This document shows positions 13,742-24,745 of a stretch of DNA of 64,000 bases, in pieces. The notes below the pieces were generated by a model that was not told the DNA's origin, did not search any database, and saw only the letters and a list, made by a program, of their open reading frames with translations. Made by a program: the position numbers and the translations under genes. The stretch spans positions 1 to 64,000 of the forward strand of contig CALMYH010000106.1 of the NCBI GenBank assembly GCA_937873395.1. The letters are read 5' to 3'. The DNA comes from an uncultured Burkholderiales bacterium. Lineage in GTDB: Bacteria > Pseudomonadota > Gammaproteobacteria > Burkholderiales > Burkholderiaceae_C. How positions within the stretch are numbered: position 1 is the stretch's first letter; every line of letters begins with the position of its first letter.

Positions 13742-14212
13742 ATGAACAAGAGAAACCTCGAAATCCTCGTCGGCCTGTTTGTCCTGCTGGGGGCGGCCGC
13801 GCTGCTGTTCCTGGCCCTGAAGGCCGCCAACCTCACCAGTTTTGCCGGGGGGGGCGACACCTACGTCCTGCAGGCGCGTTTTGACAACATCGGCGGTCTC
13901 AAGACGCGGGCACCGGTTCGGTCTGCCGGTGTGCTGGTCGGCCGCGTGACCGGCGTCACCCTCGATCCGGTGACTTTCCAGGGTCTGGTGACCATGGAAA
14001 TCAGTCGAAGCGTCCAGTTTCCCCGGGATTCCACGGCCAAGATCCTCACCGCCGGCTTGCTGGGGGACCAGTACATCGGCCTCGAACCCGGCGGGGACGA
14101 GCAGGATCTGCGCGCCGGCGACACCGTATCGCGCACGCAGTCGGCGGTGGTGCTGGAGAATCTGATCGGACAGTTCCTGTTCAACCGGGCGGCCGACGGC
14201 CCGGCAAACTGA
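13742..14212 (+). CDS. mlaD: MCE-domain lipid-binding protein of the Mla complex
   Basis: Membrane-anchored MCE protein whose hexameric ring contacts lipid in the periplasm. It has 156 residues: one N-terminal membrane segment (ILVGLFVLLGAAALLFLALKA) and an MCE domain beginning near YVLQARFDNIGGL, with the typical PVRSAGVLVGRVTGV and AKILTAGLLGDQYIGLEPGG motifs. It is shorter at the C-terminus than the E. coli protein. A clear AACTGCC-ATG junction 12 bp after mlaE places it in the same operon. Confidence 0.94.
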   Translation: MNKRNLEILVGLFVLLGAAALLFLALKAANLTSFAGGGDTYVLQARFDNIGGLKTRAPVRSAGVLVGRVTGVTLDPVTFQGLVTMEISRSVQFPRDSTAKILTAGLLGDQYIGLEPGGDEQDLRAGDTVSRTQSAVVLENLIGQFLFNRAADGPAN

Positions 14213-14265
14213 GCGGGGCGGGCGCTGAAGTGGCTTGTCTGGCGTGGCTTATCCCACAGCTGGGT

Positions 14266-14290
14266 GATGTATTTGCCGAATGGATACATC
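14266..14290. repeat. Inverted repeat between mlaD and mlaA
   Basis: GATGTAT (14266-14272) and ATACATC (14284-14290) form a perfect 7-bp inverted repeat with an 11-bp spacer, inside the 181-bp gap before mlaA. A second 7-bp inverted repeat (AGATCGA 14321-14327, TCGATCT 14359-14365) lies closer to mlaA. Either could be a regulator site or an mRNA hairpin; nothing more can be said. Confidence 0.3.
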
Positions 14291-14393
14291 TGGTTGCCGG
14301 CAGGTCAGCCATTCGAGAGAAGATCGAGACCCAGTGTCCGGCGGTCTGCGCAGCCTGTTCGATCTCTTTGATACCGTTTCCATTGGCAATACC

Positions 14394-15185
14394 ATGATGC
14401 AAGCGATGTCCTTCGGCGAAGACCAGTCATCTGGCGCAGGCAACGGTGCCGGCCCGCGTTCGGTGCGCCTTCTGGGGGCCGCCCTGGCCCTCGCGCTGGC
14501 GGCCGGCTGTGCCACCGGACCGACCGCACACCCCAGCGATCCGCTGGAGCCCTTCAACCGCGGGGTTTATCGGTTCAACGAGGCGGTCGATTCCGCCGTG
14601 CTCAAACCGGTGGCCACCCTTTACGTGCGCACGGCGCCCGATCCGGTGCGCACGGGGGTGAGCAATTTTTTCGGCAACCTCAGTGATTTCTGGTCTTTCA
14701 TCAACGCATCCCTGCAGCTGCGGCCGCGTGAGGCAGCCGAGAATCTGCTGCGCTTCAATGTCAACACGGTGTTCGGACTCGGGGGACTTCTGGATGTCGC
14801 CTCGGAAATGGGCATCGAACGGACCCGGCTCGATTTCGGCCAGACGCTCGGACGTTGGGGGGTGCCGGCAGGACCGTACCTGGTACTGCCCTTCCTCGGG
14901 CCGTCCACCGTGCGGGACACCGCCGGCCGGAGCCTCGAGGCGCGCGGCGACCTGGTGATGGGCGTCGATCACATCCCCACTCGCAACAGCCTTTATGGCC
15001 TCAGGCTGGTCGATACCCGGGCCAATCTGTTGCGGGCCACCGCCATGCTGGAAAGTGCGGCCCTGGACAAGTACACCTTCACGCGGGATTTCTACCTGCA
15101 GCGTCGCCAGAACCAGATCCAGGACCTGATCGATCAGGGCTGGGGCGTGGGCAACGGCGATCGGGGGACGGGTGACAGGGACTGA
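14394..15185 (+). CDS. mlaA: Outer-membrane lipoprotein MlaA (VacJ family)
   Basis: Extracts mislocalised phospholipid from the outer leaflet of the outer membrane and hands it to MlaC. I chose ATG 14394 (14397 and 14406 are equal alternatives), giving 263 residues. A lipoprotein signal ends in LALAAGC, with Cys the lipidated residue. The VacJ core follows: DPLEPFNRGVYRFNEAVD, then NFFGNLSDFWSFINASLQ and GRWGVPAGPYLVLPFLGPS. The C-terminus is hydrophilic. Having mlaA inside the mlaFED-CB operon is the usual betaproteobacterial arrangement, unlike E. coli, where it is elsewhere. Confidence 0.93.
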   Translation: MMQAMSFGEDQSSGAGNGAGPRSVRLLGAALALALAAGCATGPTAHPSDPLEPFNRGVYRFNEAVDSAVLKPVATLYVRTAPDPVRTGVSNFFGNLSDFWSFINASLQLRPREAAENLLRFNVNTVFGLGGLLDVASEMGIERTRLDFGQTLGRWGVPAGPYLVLPFLGPSTVRDTAGRSLEARGDLVMGVDHIPTRNSLYGLRLVDTRANLLRATAMLESAALDKYTFTRDFYLQRRQNQIQDLIDQGWGVGNGDRGTGDRD

Positions 15186-15264
15186 CCGGGGAACCCGGCC
15201 GGCACCGGAGAATCTGAAGCTCATCCAGGACCCGACGCGGCTCCTGACCTAGAAAGGCACAGAC

Positions 15265-15891
15265 ATGTTGAAAAGACGCAACTGGATCAGCGCACTGATG
15301 CTGATCGGTACCCTCTGGATGGCCGGACCGGCCAGGGCGCAGATGGAGGCGCCCGATGCCCTGGTCAAGCGCATATCCACCGAGGCACTCGATGCGGTCA
15401 AGGCCGATCCGGCCATTCAGGCCGGAGACGTCGCCCGCATCATGGCCCTGGTCGACAGCAAGATCATGCCGAGCGTGAATTTCACCCGCATGACCTCGTC
15501 CGCGGTCGGACGTTTCTGGCGCCAGGCGACACCCGAGCAGCAGGAAAGGCTGCAGGCCGAATTCAAGACCCTGCTGGTGCGCACCTATTCCGGCGCTCTT
15601 GGCGAGGTCAGGAACCAGACCCTGAGTTTCAGGCCCTTGCGGGCCCGTGCCGAGGACACCGAGGTGGTGGTCCGCTCGGAAGTCAGGGGGCGTGGCGAGC
15701 CAATCCAGCTCGATTACCGCCTTGAAAAGACCCCCGAAGGCTGGAAAATCTACGACATCAATGTGCTGGGGCTCTGGCTGGTGGACTCCTACCGCAACCA
15801 GTTCGCCCAGGAAATCAATGCCAACGGCATCGATGGCCTGATTGCCTCGCTGGCCCAGCGCAACAAGGCAGCGGCGGCCCGCGCCAGCTGA
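15265..15891 (+). CDS. mlaC: Periplasmic phospholipid carrier
   Basis: Soluble shuttle between the outer-membrane MlaA complex and the inner-membrane MlaFEDB complex. 208 residues with a Sec signal peptide (LKRRNWISALMLIGTLWMAG) and likely cleavage after ARA. The MlaC/Ttg2D core is seen in PDALVKRISTEALDAVKAD, MTSSAVGRFWRQATPEQQ and YDINVLGLWLVDSYRNQF. A ribosome-binding stretch (agaaaggcacag) precedes the ATG. Confidence 0.94.
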   Translation: MLKRRNWISALMLIGTLWMAGPARAQMEAPDALVKRISTEALDAVKADPAIQAGDVARIMALVDSKIMPSVNFTRMTSSAVGRFWRQATPEQQERLQAEFKTLLVRTYSGALGEVRNQTLSFRPLRARAEDTEVVVRSEVRGRGEPIQLDYRLEKTPEGWKIYDINVLGLWLVDSYRNQFAQEINANGIDGLIASLAQRNKAAAARAS

Positions 15892-15897
15892 CCGGCC

Positions 15898-16194
15898 GTG
15901 GCACACGAAACCTCTCTCACCGACGCTGGCACGCCCTTGCCGGCCCGCCTCACCATGGGCAGCGCGGCGGTCGAGCTCCAGCAGCTTCTGTCCCGGCTGC
16001 AGGGCGCGGGTGCCGCGACCGTGGTCCTGGATGGCCGTGGTCTGGAGCATTTCGACTCATCGGCGATTTCGGTCATGCTGGAGCTGCGTCGTTTGGTGTT
16101 GCAACGCGGGGGCGAACTCAGGGTGGTGAACCTGCCGCCCCGGTTGACCGACCTGATGGCACTCTACGGCGTGGGCGAACTTCTGCCAGCCTAA
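15898..16194 (+). CDS. mlaB: STAS-domain subunit of the Mla complex
   Basis: Small cytoplasmic STAS protein expected to bind MlaF and support the complex. 98 residues from GTG 15898, only 6 bp after mlaC. The STAS signature is visible as VVLDGRGLEHFDSSAISVMLEL, split by DGRGLEHFDSS and AISVMLELRR. No other start with better spacing exists. Function is inferred from position and fold. Confidence 0.88.
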   Translation: MAHETSLTDAGTPLPARLTMGSAAVELQQLLSRLQGAGAATVVLDGRGLEHFDSSAISVMLELRRLVLQRGGELRVVNLPPRLTDLMALYGVGELLPA

Positions 16195-16218
16195 AATAGC
16201 GGGTTTTCCCCGCCGTCA
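16192..16218 (+). other. TAAAAT box plus small hairpin at the mlaB stop
   Basis: TAAAAT (16192-16197) overlaps the mlaB stop codon. It is followed by GCGGG-ttttc-CCCGC. It could be a -10 box for the downstream ABC genes (no -35 match) or a weak terminator; both readings are uncertain. Confidence 0.25.
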
Positions 16219-16261
16219 CGGATGCCCAGCCCGAGGCGGGTTGCACTGCGATCCCGCCCCG

Positions 16262-17200
16262 ATGCCCGCTGTTTCCTTCCAGAACGTTTCCAAGACCTAC
16301 GTCACTGCCCGTGGCGGGTTTCAGGCTTTGCGGGAGGTGAGCTTCGACATCGAGCAGGGCGAGTTTTTTGGACTGCTGGGTCCCAACGGGGCGGGCAAGA
16401 CCACGCTCATCAGCATCCTGGCCGGACTCACCCGTGCCAGCGGCGGACAGGTGCGGGTGCATGGACACGATGTGCAGGCAGATTACGCGTCTGCACGCCG
16501 CCTGCTCGGTGTGGTGCCCCAGGAACTCGTGTTCGACCCGTTTTTCACCGTGCGCGAGGCGCTGCGTTTCCAGTCGGGTTATTTCGGCATTCGCGACAAC
16601 GCCGCCTGGATCGACGAGCTGCTTGAAGGCCTGGGTCTGGCCGACAAGGCCTCGGCCAACATGCGTCAGCTCTCAGGCGGCATGAAGAGGCGCGTGCTGA
16701 TTGCGCAGGCGCTGGTGCACCGCCCCCAGGTGATCGTGCTGGACGAACCCACCGCCGGCGTGGACGTGGAGTTGCGCCAGACGCTTTGGCAGTTCGTCTC
16801 GGGTCTCAATCGCCGCATGGGATGCACCGTGCTGCTCACCACCCATTACCTGGAGGAAGCCGAAGCCCTGTGCGGTCGCATTGCGATGCTCAAGCAGGGC
16901 CGGGTGCTGGCGCTCGAGCGCACAACCGACCTGCTGGCGCGCGCTTCCTCCAATGTCCTGCGTTTCAAGACCGATCATCCGCTGCCGTCCGATCTGCTGG
17001 CGCACGCGCGTGTGACCGGGCGCGTGGTGCAGCTGCCGGCGCACGATGCGCTGGCGGTGGAGCGTCTGCTGGCGCGGGTGCGGGAGTCCGGCGTGCTCGC
17101 CCAGGACATCGAGATACGCAAGGCGGACCTGGAGGACGTGTTCATCGACCTCATGGAAGGTGCAGCGTCGGCTGGAAGCGCGGAGAAGGTGCTCGCATGA
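16262..17200 (+). CDS. yadG: ABC-2 type exporter ATPase, YadG-like
   Basis: ATPase of an ABC-2 exporter. From ATG 16262 it has 312 residues; a GTG 21 bp upstream is less likely. Walker A GPNGAGKTT, signature LSGGMKRRV, Walker B VIVLDEPTAGVD and switch His in LLTTHYLEEAE are all present, followed by the C-terminal extension typical of DrrA/CcmA-type ATPases. It overlaps the permease by ATGA. The pair sits between mla and ibaG-murA. The substrate is unknown. Confidence 0.9.
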   Translation: MPAVSFQNVSKTYVTARGGFQALREVSFDIEQGEFFGLLGPNGAGKTTLISILAGLTRASGGQVRVHGHDVQADYASARRLLGVVPQELVFDPFFTVREALRFQSGYFGIRDNAAWIDELLEGLGLADKASANMRQLSGGMKRRVLIAQALVHRPQVIVLDEPTAGVDVELRQTLWQFVSGLNRRMGCTVLLTTHYLEEAEALCGRIAMLKQGRVLALERTTDLLARASSNVLRFKTDHPLPSDLLAHARVTGRVVQLPAHDALAVERLLARVRESGVLAQDIEIRKADLEDVFIDLMEGAASAGSAEKVLA

Positions 17201-17952
17201 GCGGCTGGCAGGCCCTGTTCTACAAGGAGGTCCTGAGGTTCTGGAAAGTGGGCTTCCAGACAGTGGCCGCTCCCGTGATCACCGCCATCCTGTACATGAT
17301 GATCTTCGGCCACGTGCTGGAAGACCATGTCAAGGTCTACGAAAGCGTCGGCTACACCGCCTTCCTGCTGCCGGGGCTGGTCATGATGAGCGTGCTGCAG
17401 AACGCGTTCGCCAACAGCTCGTCTTCCCTGATCCAGAGCAAGGTCATGGGCAACCTGGTTTTTCTCATGCTCACGCCCTTGTCGCACCGGGCCTGGTTCT
17501 TTGCCTATGTCGCCTCGTCCGTGGTGCGGGGCCTGGCGGTGGGCGCCGGTGTGATCCTGGCCACCTGGTGGTTTGCTCGACCGCCCTTCGAGTTCCCGCT
17601 CTGGATCCTGGTGTTTGCGCTCATGGGCGCCGGACTGCTGGGCGCCCTCGGACTGATCGCTGGCCTGTGGGCCGAGAAGTTCGATCAGATGGCGGCCTTC
17701 CAGAACTTCATCATCATGCCCATGACCTTTCTGTCGGGCGTGTTCTACTCCATTCATTCGCTGCCCGCCTTCTGGCAGAAGGTCAGTCACCTCAACCCCT
17801 TTTTCTACATGATCGACGGCTTCCGCTACGGGTTCTTCGGCGTCAGCGACACATCGCCCTGGCTGAGCCTGGTCATCGTCGGCACCGCTTTGGCAGCCGT
17901 CAGTGCCCTGGCATTGCACCTGCTCAAGACCGGGTACAAGATCCGCCCCTGA
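17197..17952 (+). CDS. yadH: ABC-2 type exporter permease, YadH-like
   Basis: The 251-residue membrane partner of the preceding ATPase, starting in the ATGA overlap. About six membrane segments. ABC-2 family landmarks are the N-terminal FYKEVLRFWKVGFQTVAAP, the AFANSSSSLIQSKVMGNLVF loop, and near the C-terminus FLSGVFYSIHSLPAFWQK and HLNPFFYMIDGFRYGFFG. Exporters of this type are often called multidrug or polysaccharide transporters, but nothing here fixes the substrate. Confidence 0.9.
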   Translation: MSGWQALFYKEVLRFWKVGFQTVAAPVITAILYMMIFGHVLEDHVKVYESVGYTAFLLPGLVMMSVLQNAFANSSSSLIQSKVMGNLVFLMLTPLSHRAWFFAYVASSVVRGLAVGAGVILATWWFARPPFEFPLWILVFALMGAGLLGALGLIAGLWAEKFDQMAAFQNFIIMPMTFLSGVFYSIHSLPAFWQKVSHLNPFFYMIDGFRYGFFGVSDTSPWLSLVIVGTALAAVSALALHLLKTGYKIRP

Positions 17953-17966
17953 AGCATCCATCCCCT

Positions 17967-18206
17967 ATGACTGCAGACCAGATCGAACACCTCATCCGCG
18001 CCGGCCTCCCCTGCGACCACATCGAAGTGACCGGAGACGGTCGGCACTGGGCGGCCGTGATCGTCTCGCCCGCCTTTGAAGGGGTCCGATCGATCGCCCG
18101 TCACCAGAAGGTCTACGCCACGCTCGGAGCGCGCATCCACAACGACGAGGTGCATGCCCTGTCGATGAAGACCTACACGCCGGCCGAGTGGGCCCGGCAG
18201 AACTGA
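17967..18206 (+). CDS. ibaG: BolA family protein, IbaG-type
   Basis: A 79-residue BolA-fold protein. The family core is visible in [20 protein letters not shown] and in [13 protein letters not shown], ending with [13 protein letters not shown]. BolA proteins pair with CGFS monothiol glutaredoxins and hold Fe-S clusters; such a glutaredoxin (grxD) is encoded at 59.3-59.6 kb in this window. Its position directly before murA matches E. coli, where this member is called IbaG. Confidence 0.9.
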   Translation: MTADQIEHLIRAGLPCDHIEVTGDGRHWAAVIVSPAFEGVRSIARHQKVYATLGARIHNDEVHALSMKTYTPAEWARQN

Positions 18207-18216
18207 AAGCGACACC

Positions 18217-19481
<1,265 letters not shown>

Positions 19482-19485
<4 letters not shown>

Positions 19486-20135
19486 TCACGCTCGCGCTAT
19501 CCAAGGGCCGCATCTTCGACGAAACCCTGCCGCTGCTGGCGGCGGCCGGCATCGAGGTGCTCGAAGACCCGGAAACCTCCCGCAAGCTCATCTTGCCCAC
19601 CAACCGCCCCGACGTGCGTGTGGTGCTGGTGCGGGCTTCCGATGTGCCAACCTATGTCGAATACGGCGGCGCCGACCTGGGTGTGACCGGCAAGGACACG
19701 CTGATCGAGCACGGCGGCCAGGGCCTGTACCAGCCGCTGGACCTGCAGATCGCCAGGTGCCGCATGAGTGTGGCGGTGCCGGCCGACTTCGACTACGCTT
19801 CAGCGGTCAGACAGGGTTCCCGCCTGAAGGTCGCCACCAAGTACACCGCCATCGCGCGTGACTTCTTTGCCGGCAAGGGCGTGCACGTGGATCTGATCAA
19901 GCTCTATGGCAGCATGGAACTGGCGCCGCTGACCGGACTGGCCGACGCCATCGTCGACCTGGTGTCCACCGGCAAGACGCTCAAGGCCAACAAGCTGGTC
20001 GAGGTCGAGCAGATCATGGACATCAGTTCGCGCCTGGTGGTCAACCAGGCGGCCCTCAAACTCAAGCAGGCCGCCATCCGTCCCATCCTCGACGCCTTCA
20101 AACAAGCCATCCAGAAAGGCCCAACATCGCCATGA
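19482..20135 (+). CDS. hisG: ATP phosphoribosyltransferase, short form
   Basis: First step of histidine synthesis: ATP plus PRPP. The protein has 217 residues and ends after the catalytic domain, so it is the short HisG form without the C-terminal regulatory domain; in known organisms such enzymes need the HisZ subunit for activity and feedback control. No hisZ is seen in this window. The PRPP-loop region is [15 protein letters not shown]. Start and stop both overlap neighbours (ATGA with murA and with hisD). Confidence 0.96.
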
Positions 20136-21475
20136 GCCTGACCGCCACGCCCCTTCGCCTGTCCACCGCTGCCGACGATTTTGAAGCGCAGTTTGCCCGG
20201 CGCATGCACTGGTCGGCGGACACGGACCATGCGATCGAGAAGCGTGTGGCGGACATCCTGGCGGACGTTCGGGAGCGGGGGGATGCGGCGGTGCTGGACT
20301 ACACGGCCCGCTTCGATGGCCTGAATGCAGACCGTGTTTCGGCCCTGGAGCTGACCCAGGCTGAGCTCAAGGCGGCTTTCGACGGCCTGCCCACCGCGCA
20401 GCGCCAAGCGCTGGAAGCCGCAGCGGCCCGCGTGCGACGGTACCACGAGGCGCAGAAGAAGGCCTCCGGCGAAAGCTGGTCCTACCACGACGAGGATGGC
20501 AGCTTGCTGGGCCAGAAGGTCACGCCGCTGGACCGGGTGGGCATCTACGTGCCCGGCGGCAAGGCCGCTTATCCCAGCAGTGTGCTGATGAACGCCATTC
20601 CCGCCCATGTGGCCGGGGTGGACGAGATCATCATGGTCGTCCCCACGCCCCAGGGCGAAAAGAACCCGCTGGTGCTGGCCGCCGCCTATGTGGCCGGCGT
20701 CACGCGCGCCTTCACCATCGGGGGCGCCCAGGCCGTGGCCGCGCTGGCCTACGGCACCGCCACCGTGCCCAAGGTGGACAAGATCACCGGGCCCGGCAAT
20801 GCCTACGTGGCCAGCGCCAAGCGCCGCGTGTTCGGCACCGTGGGCATCGACATGATCGCCGGCCCGAGCGAGATCCTGGTGCTGGCCGATGGCAGCGCGC
20901 CGGCCGAGTGGGTGGCGATGGACCTGTTTTCCCAGGCCGAGCACGACGAGCTGGCGCAGAGCATCTTGCTGTGCCCCGACGCGGCCTACCTCGACGCCGT
21001 GCAGCGAGAGATAGACCGGCTGCTGCCCACCATGCCGCGCGCGGCCATCATCGCCAGGAGCCTGAACGACCGCGGCGCGCTCATCCTGACGCGCGACATG
21101 GAAGAGGCCTGCGCCATCAGCAATCGCATCGCGCCCGAGCACCTGGAGGTCTCCAGCAGCGACCCGCACCGTTGGGAGCCGCTGCTCAGGCACGCCGGTG
21201 CCATCTTCCTGGGCGCTTACACCAGCGAAAGCCTGGGCGACTACTGCGCCGGCCCCAACCACGTGCTGCCCACCAGCGGCACCGCGCGATTCAGCTCGCC
21301 GTTGGGCGTGTACGACTTTCAGAAGCGCAGCAGCCTGATCGAGGTCAGCCAGGCCGGCGCCCAGCCGCTCGGCGCCATCGCCGCCGAGCTGGCCTACGGC
21401 GAAGGCCTGCAGGCCCATGCCCGTGCCGCCGAACTGCGCCTGATCGACGTGCCGCCCATGAGGGCTCCGAAATGA
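20132..21475 (+). CDS. hisD: Histidinol dehydrogenase
   Basis: Oxidises histidinol to histidine in two NAD-dependent steps with zinc. 447 residues, somewhat longer than the usual 430-435 at the N-terminus. Landmarks: [34 protein letters not shown], and zinc/catalytic histidines in [12 protein letters not shown] and RIAPEHLEV. It overlaps hisG and hisC by ATGA-type junctions. Confidence 0.97.
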   Translation: MSLTATPLRLSTAADDFEAQFARRMHWSADTDHAIEKRVADILADVRERGDAAVLDYTARFDGLNADRVSALELTQAELKAAFDGLPTAQRQALEAAAARVRRYHEAQKKASGESWSYHDEDGSLLGQKVTPLDRVGIYVPGGKAAYPSSVLMNAIPAHVAGVDEIIMVVPTPQGEKNPLVLAAAYVAGVTRAFTIGGAQAVAALAYGTATVPKVDKITGPGNAYVASAKRRVFGTVGIDMIAGPSEILVLADGSAPAEWVAMDLFSQAEHDELAQSILLCPDAAYLDAVQREIDRLLPTMPRAAIIARSLNDRGALILTRDMEEACAISNRIAPEHLEVSSSDPHRWEPLLRHAGAIFLGAYTSESLGDYCAGPNHVLPTSGTARFSSPLGVYDFQKRSSLIEVSQAGAQPLGAIAAELAYGEGLQAHARAAELRLIDVPPMRAPK

Positions 21476-22572
21476 ACCCGATGAGCACACCGAACCCGCT
21501 GCAGAACATCCGGCAGGACATCCAGTCCATGCACGCCTACGCCATCCAGGATTCGACCGGCATGGTCAAACTGGACGCCATGGAGAGCCCCTTTGCCCTG
21601 CCGCCCGAGCTGCAGAAGGCCCTGGGTGAACGGCTCGGCGCTGTCGCCATCAACCGCTACCCCGGCGCGCGCATCGAAGATCTCAAACAGGCCCTTTCCC
21701 GCTATGTCGATCTGCCCGAAGCCTGCGCCCTGATGTTGGGCAATGGCTCGGACGAGCTGATTTCCCTGCTGGCCATGGGCTGCGACATGCCCGGTGCCAG
21801 CATCCTCGCGCCGTTGCCGGGCTTCGTGATGTACGCCATGAGCGCCCAGTTGCAGGGACTGGCCTTCCATGGCGTTCCGCTCACGGCCGATTTCGAACTG
21901 GACGAAGTCGCCATGTGCGTCGCGATGCGCGATCACAAGCCCGCCATCACCTATCTCGCCTACCCGAACAACCCCACGGCCAACCTGTGGGACGCGGCCG
22001 TGATCCGCCGCCTGATCGCCGAGGCCGCCAGCTTCGGTGGCCTGGTGGTGATGGACGAGGCCTACCAGCCCTTCTCCAGCCACAGCTGGCTGGACGAAAT
22101 CCGCGCCAACCCGGCGGCCAATGCCAACGTGCTGCTGATGCGGACGCTGTCCAAGTTTGGCCTGGCCGGTGTGCGCCTGGGTTACATGCTGGGTCCCCAG
22201 GCGCTGGTACACGAGATCGACAAGCTGCGCCCGCCCTACAACGTGAGCGTGCTCAACGCCGAGTGTGCGCTTTTCGCGCTGGAACACGCCGACGTGTTCG
22301 CCCGGCAGGCCGCGACGATTCGTGCCGAACGCGAGCGCCTGATCGCGGCACTGGCGGTCATGCCGGGCGTGAAGCCCTTCCCCAGCCAGGCCAATATGGT
22401 CCTGGTGCGGGTGCCCGATGCGCAGCAGGTCTTCGAAGGATTGAAGGCGCGCGGCGTGCTGGTCAAGAATGTTTCTAAAATGCACCCATTGCTGGCCCAT
22501 TGCCTGCGCCTCACCGTCGGCACTTCCGACGAAAACACGCAGATGATCGCCGCCCTGCAGTCCAGCCTATGA
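21472..22572 (+). CDS. hisC: Histidinol-phosphate aminotransferase
   Basis: PLP enzyme converting imidazole-acetol phosphate to histidinol phosphate. The ATG at 21472 overlaps the hisD stop and gives 366 residues; ATG 21481 is an alternative. The PLP lysine is in [16 protein letters not shown], the Asp ligand in [10 protein letters not shown], and the substrate Asn in [10 protein letters not shown]. It ends in an ATGA overlap with hisB. Confidence 0.96.
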   Translation: MNPMSTPNPLQNIRQDIQSMHAYAIQDSTGMVKLDAMESPFALPPELQKALGERLGAVAINRYPGARIEDLKQALSRYVDLPEACALMLGNGSDELISLLAMGCDMPGASILAPLPGFVMYAMSAQLQGLAFHGVPLTADFELDEVAMCVAMRDHKPAITYLAYPNNPTANLWDAAVIRRLIAEAASFGGLVVMDEAYQPFSSHSWLDEIRANPAANANVLLMRTLSKFGLAGVRLGYMLGPQALVHEIDKLRPPYNVSVLNAECALFALEHADVFARQAATIRAERERLIAALAVMPGVKPFPSQANMVLVRVPDAQQVFEGLKARGVLVKNVSKMHPLLAHCLRLTVGTSDENTQMIAALQSSL

Positions 22573-23180
22573 CCACCCTCTCCATCGCCTCGGCCCGCGT
22601 GGCCGACGTCCAGCGCAACACGTCCGAGACGCAGATCCGCGTGCACGTCAACCTCGACGGCACGGGCAAGGCCCAGTTGTCCACCGGCATCGGTTTTTTC
22701 GACCACATGCTCGACCAGATCGCCCGCCATGGGCTGATCGACCTGGAAATCGAGGCCAAGGGCGACCTGCACATCGACGGTCACCACACGGTGGAAGACG
22801 TGGGCATCACCCTGGGGCAGGCCTTTGCCAAAGCCGTGGGCGACAAAAAAGGGATCCGTCGCTACGGTCATGCCTACGTGCCGCTGGACGAGGCGCTCTC
22901 GCGCGTGGTGATCGACTTTTCCGGTCGCCCCGGCCTGCACATGCGCGTGCCCTTCAAGGCCGGCATGGTCGGGGCCTTCGACACCCAGCTCGCCTTCGAG
23001 TTCTTCCAGGGCTTTGTCAATCACGCGGGCGTGACCCTGCACATCGACAACCTGCACGGCGAGAATGCCCACCATCAGGCCGAGACCGTATTCAAGGCCT
23101 TTGCCCGTGCCCTGCGCATGGCCCTGGAGCGCGACGAGCGCCTGGGCGACGTGATTCCCTCGACCAAGGGTTCTCTCTGA
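22569..23180 (+). CDS. hisB: Imidazoleglycerol-phosphate dehydratase
   Basis: Manganese-dependent dehydratase of histidine synthesis. 203 residues, the monofunctional form without the N-terminal histidinol-phosphatase domain found in enteric bacteria. Histidine-rich metal motifs are [25 protein letters not shown] and [19 protein letters not shown]. The start lies in the ATGA overlap with hisC. The missing histidinol-phosphatase must be encoded elsewhere; none is recognisable here. Confidence 0.97.
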   Translation: MTTLSIASARVADVQRNTSETQIRVHVNLDGTGKAQLSTGIGFFDHMLDQIARHGLIDLEIEAKGDLHIDGHHTVEDVGITLGQAFAKAVGDKKGIRRYGHAYVPLDEALSRVVIDFSGRPGLHMRVPFKAGMVGAFDTQLAFEFFQGFVNHAGVTLHIDNLHGENAHHQAETVFKAFARALRMALERDERLGDVIPSTKGSL

Positions 23181-23196
23181 GACTTCGGACAGCCCG

Positions 23197-23859
23197 ATGA
23201 AACGCAAGACAGTGGCCGTGGTCGACTACGGCAGCGGCAACCTGCGCTCCGTGTCGCAGGCGGTGATGCATGTGGCGGCCGGATCCGGTCTGGAGGTGGT
23301 GGTCACATCGCGTGCCCAGGACGTGTTCGATGCCGAACGCGTCGTCCTGCCAGGCCAGGGCCACATGGCCGACTGCATGCGCGAGCTGGCCCAGTCGGGG
23401 CTGCAGGCTGCCGTGCTCGATGCCGCCGCGCACAAGCCCCTGTTCGGGGTGTGTGTGGGCATGCAGATGCAGCTGGACCGCAGCGAGGAGGGTCCGACCG
23501 AGGGCCTGGGCCTGATTCCGGGCGACGTCGTCCGGTTCCAGCTCGATGGGCGCACCCAGCCCGATGGCAGCCGCTACAAGGTGCCCCAGATGGGCTGGAA
23601 CCGTGTGCATCACGAACTGGGCCGGGGCCCATCGCACGCCCTGTGGGCCGGCATTCCCGATGGGGCCTGGTTCTACTTCGTCCACAGCTACTACGCCCGC
23701 CCGGCCCAGCAGGCCCACTGTGCCGGCGAAACCGACTACGGCGGGCGCTTTGCAGCGGCCATTGCACGCGATAACATTTTCGCCACCCAGTTTCACCCCG
23801 AAAAGAGCGCTGACCAGGGTCTGGCGCTTTACCGCAACTTCCTCACCTGGAACCCCTGA
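23197..23859 (+). CDS. hisH: Imidazole glycerol phosphate synthase, glutaminase subunit
   Basis: Class I glutamine amidotransferase that delivers ammonia to HisF. 220 residues. The nucleophilic Cys is in [12 protein letters not shown], and the His-Glu pair in [11 protein letters not shown]. The N-terminal [14 protein letters not shown] is characteristic. It begins 16 bp after hisB. Confidence 0.96.
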   Translation: MKRKTVAVVDYGSGNLRSVSQAVMHVAAGSGLEVVVTSRAQDVFDAERVVLPGQGHMADCMRELAQSGLQAAVLDAAAHKPLFGVCVGMQMQLDRSEEGPTEGLGLIPGDVVRFQLDGRTQPDGSRYKVPQMGWNRVHHELGRGPSHALWAGIPDGAWFYFVHSYYARPAQQAHCAGETDYGGRFAAAIARDNIFATQFHPEKSADQGLALYRNFLTWNP

Positions 23860-23880
23860 AGCCTCCGGCGCTCGACCACC

Positions 23881-24621
23881 ATGCTGCTGATTCCCGCCAT
23901 TGATCTCAAAGACGGCCAGTGTGTTCGCCTCAAGCAAGGCGACATGGACCAATCGACCGTGTTCGGCGAAGACCCGGCGGCCATGGCCCGCAACTGGGTG
24001 GACAAGGGCGCCCGGCGCCTGCACCTGGTCGACCTGAACGGCGCCTTTGCCGGCAAGCCCAAGAACGAGGTGGCCATCAAGTCCATCCTCAAGGAAGTCG
24101 GCAGCGAGATCGATGTGCAGCTCGGTGGCGGCATCCGCGACCTGGACACCATCGAGCGCTACCTCGACGCCGGGCTGCGCTATGTGATCATCGGCACTGC
24201 GGCGGTCAAGAACCCCGGCTTTCTGCAGGATGCCTGCACCGCCTTCGGTGGGCACATCATCGTCGGACTGGACGCCAAGGACGGCAAGGTGGCCACCGAC
24301 GGCTGGAGCAAACTCACCGGCCACGAGGTGGTCGACCTGGGCAAGAAGTTCGAGGACTACGGTGTCGAGTCCATCATCTACACCGACATCGGGCGCGATG
24401 GCATGCTCAGCGGCATCAACATCGAGGCCACGGTGAAACTGGCGCAGGCGCTGACCATACCCGTCATTGCATCAGGTGGGCTGTCGAACATGGACGACAT
24501 CCGCAATCTGTGCGCGGTGGAGGAAGAGGGCGTCGAAGGCGTGATCTGCGGCCGCTCCATCTACAGCGGTGATCTGGATTTCGAGGCTGCACAGAAGCTG
24601 GCCGATGAACTCAATGGCTGA
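23881..24621 (+). CDS. hisA: ProFAR isomerase
   Basis: TIM-barrel isomerase converting ProFAR to PRFAR. 246 residues. The catalytic Asp pair is visible as Asp8 in [14 protein letters not shown] and the Asp in [12 protein letters not shown]; phosphate-binding loops are QLGGGIRDL and [11 protein letters not shown]. After this gene the otherwise tight his spacing is broken by 124 bp. Confidence 0.97.
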   Translation: MLLIPAIDLKDGQCVRLKQGDMDQSTVFGEDPAAMARNWVDKGARRLHLVDLNGAFAGKPKNEVAIKSILKEVGSEIDVQLGGGIRDLDTIERYLDAGLRYVIIGTAAVKNPGFLQDACTAFGGHIIVGLDAKDGKVATDGWSKLTGHEVVDLGKKFEDYGVESIIYTDIGRDGMLSGINIEATVKLAQALTIPVIASGGLSNMDDIRNLCAVEEEGVEGVICGRSIYSGDLDFEAAQKLADELNG

Positions 24622-24663
24622 GAAATGAACAGCCCCCACGCTCATCACGTCGTGACGTTGCTG

Positions 24664-24723
24664 CCCCAAGAACTGGGAGGAACCGGTTCCGTCTCCGGTT
24701 CCGGGGCGCAGCCTTGCTTGGGG
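24664..24723 (+). repeat. Nested inverted repeats between hisA and hisF
   Basis: Outer arms CCCCAAG (24664-24670) and CTTGGGG (24717-24723) enclose GGAACCGG (24679-24686) and CCGGTTCC (24695-24702). The left inner arm is also part of a perfect 12-bp palindrome, GGAACCGGTTCC (24679-24690), so two alternative pairings exist. No U-tract follows. In mRNA this would be a sizeable structured spacer just before hisF; it could be a processing or pausing element or a protein-binding site. Confidence 0.55.
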
Positions 24724-24745
24724 TGGCCTTGCGCCGCGGCCTGAT

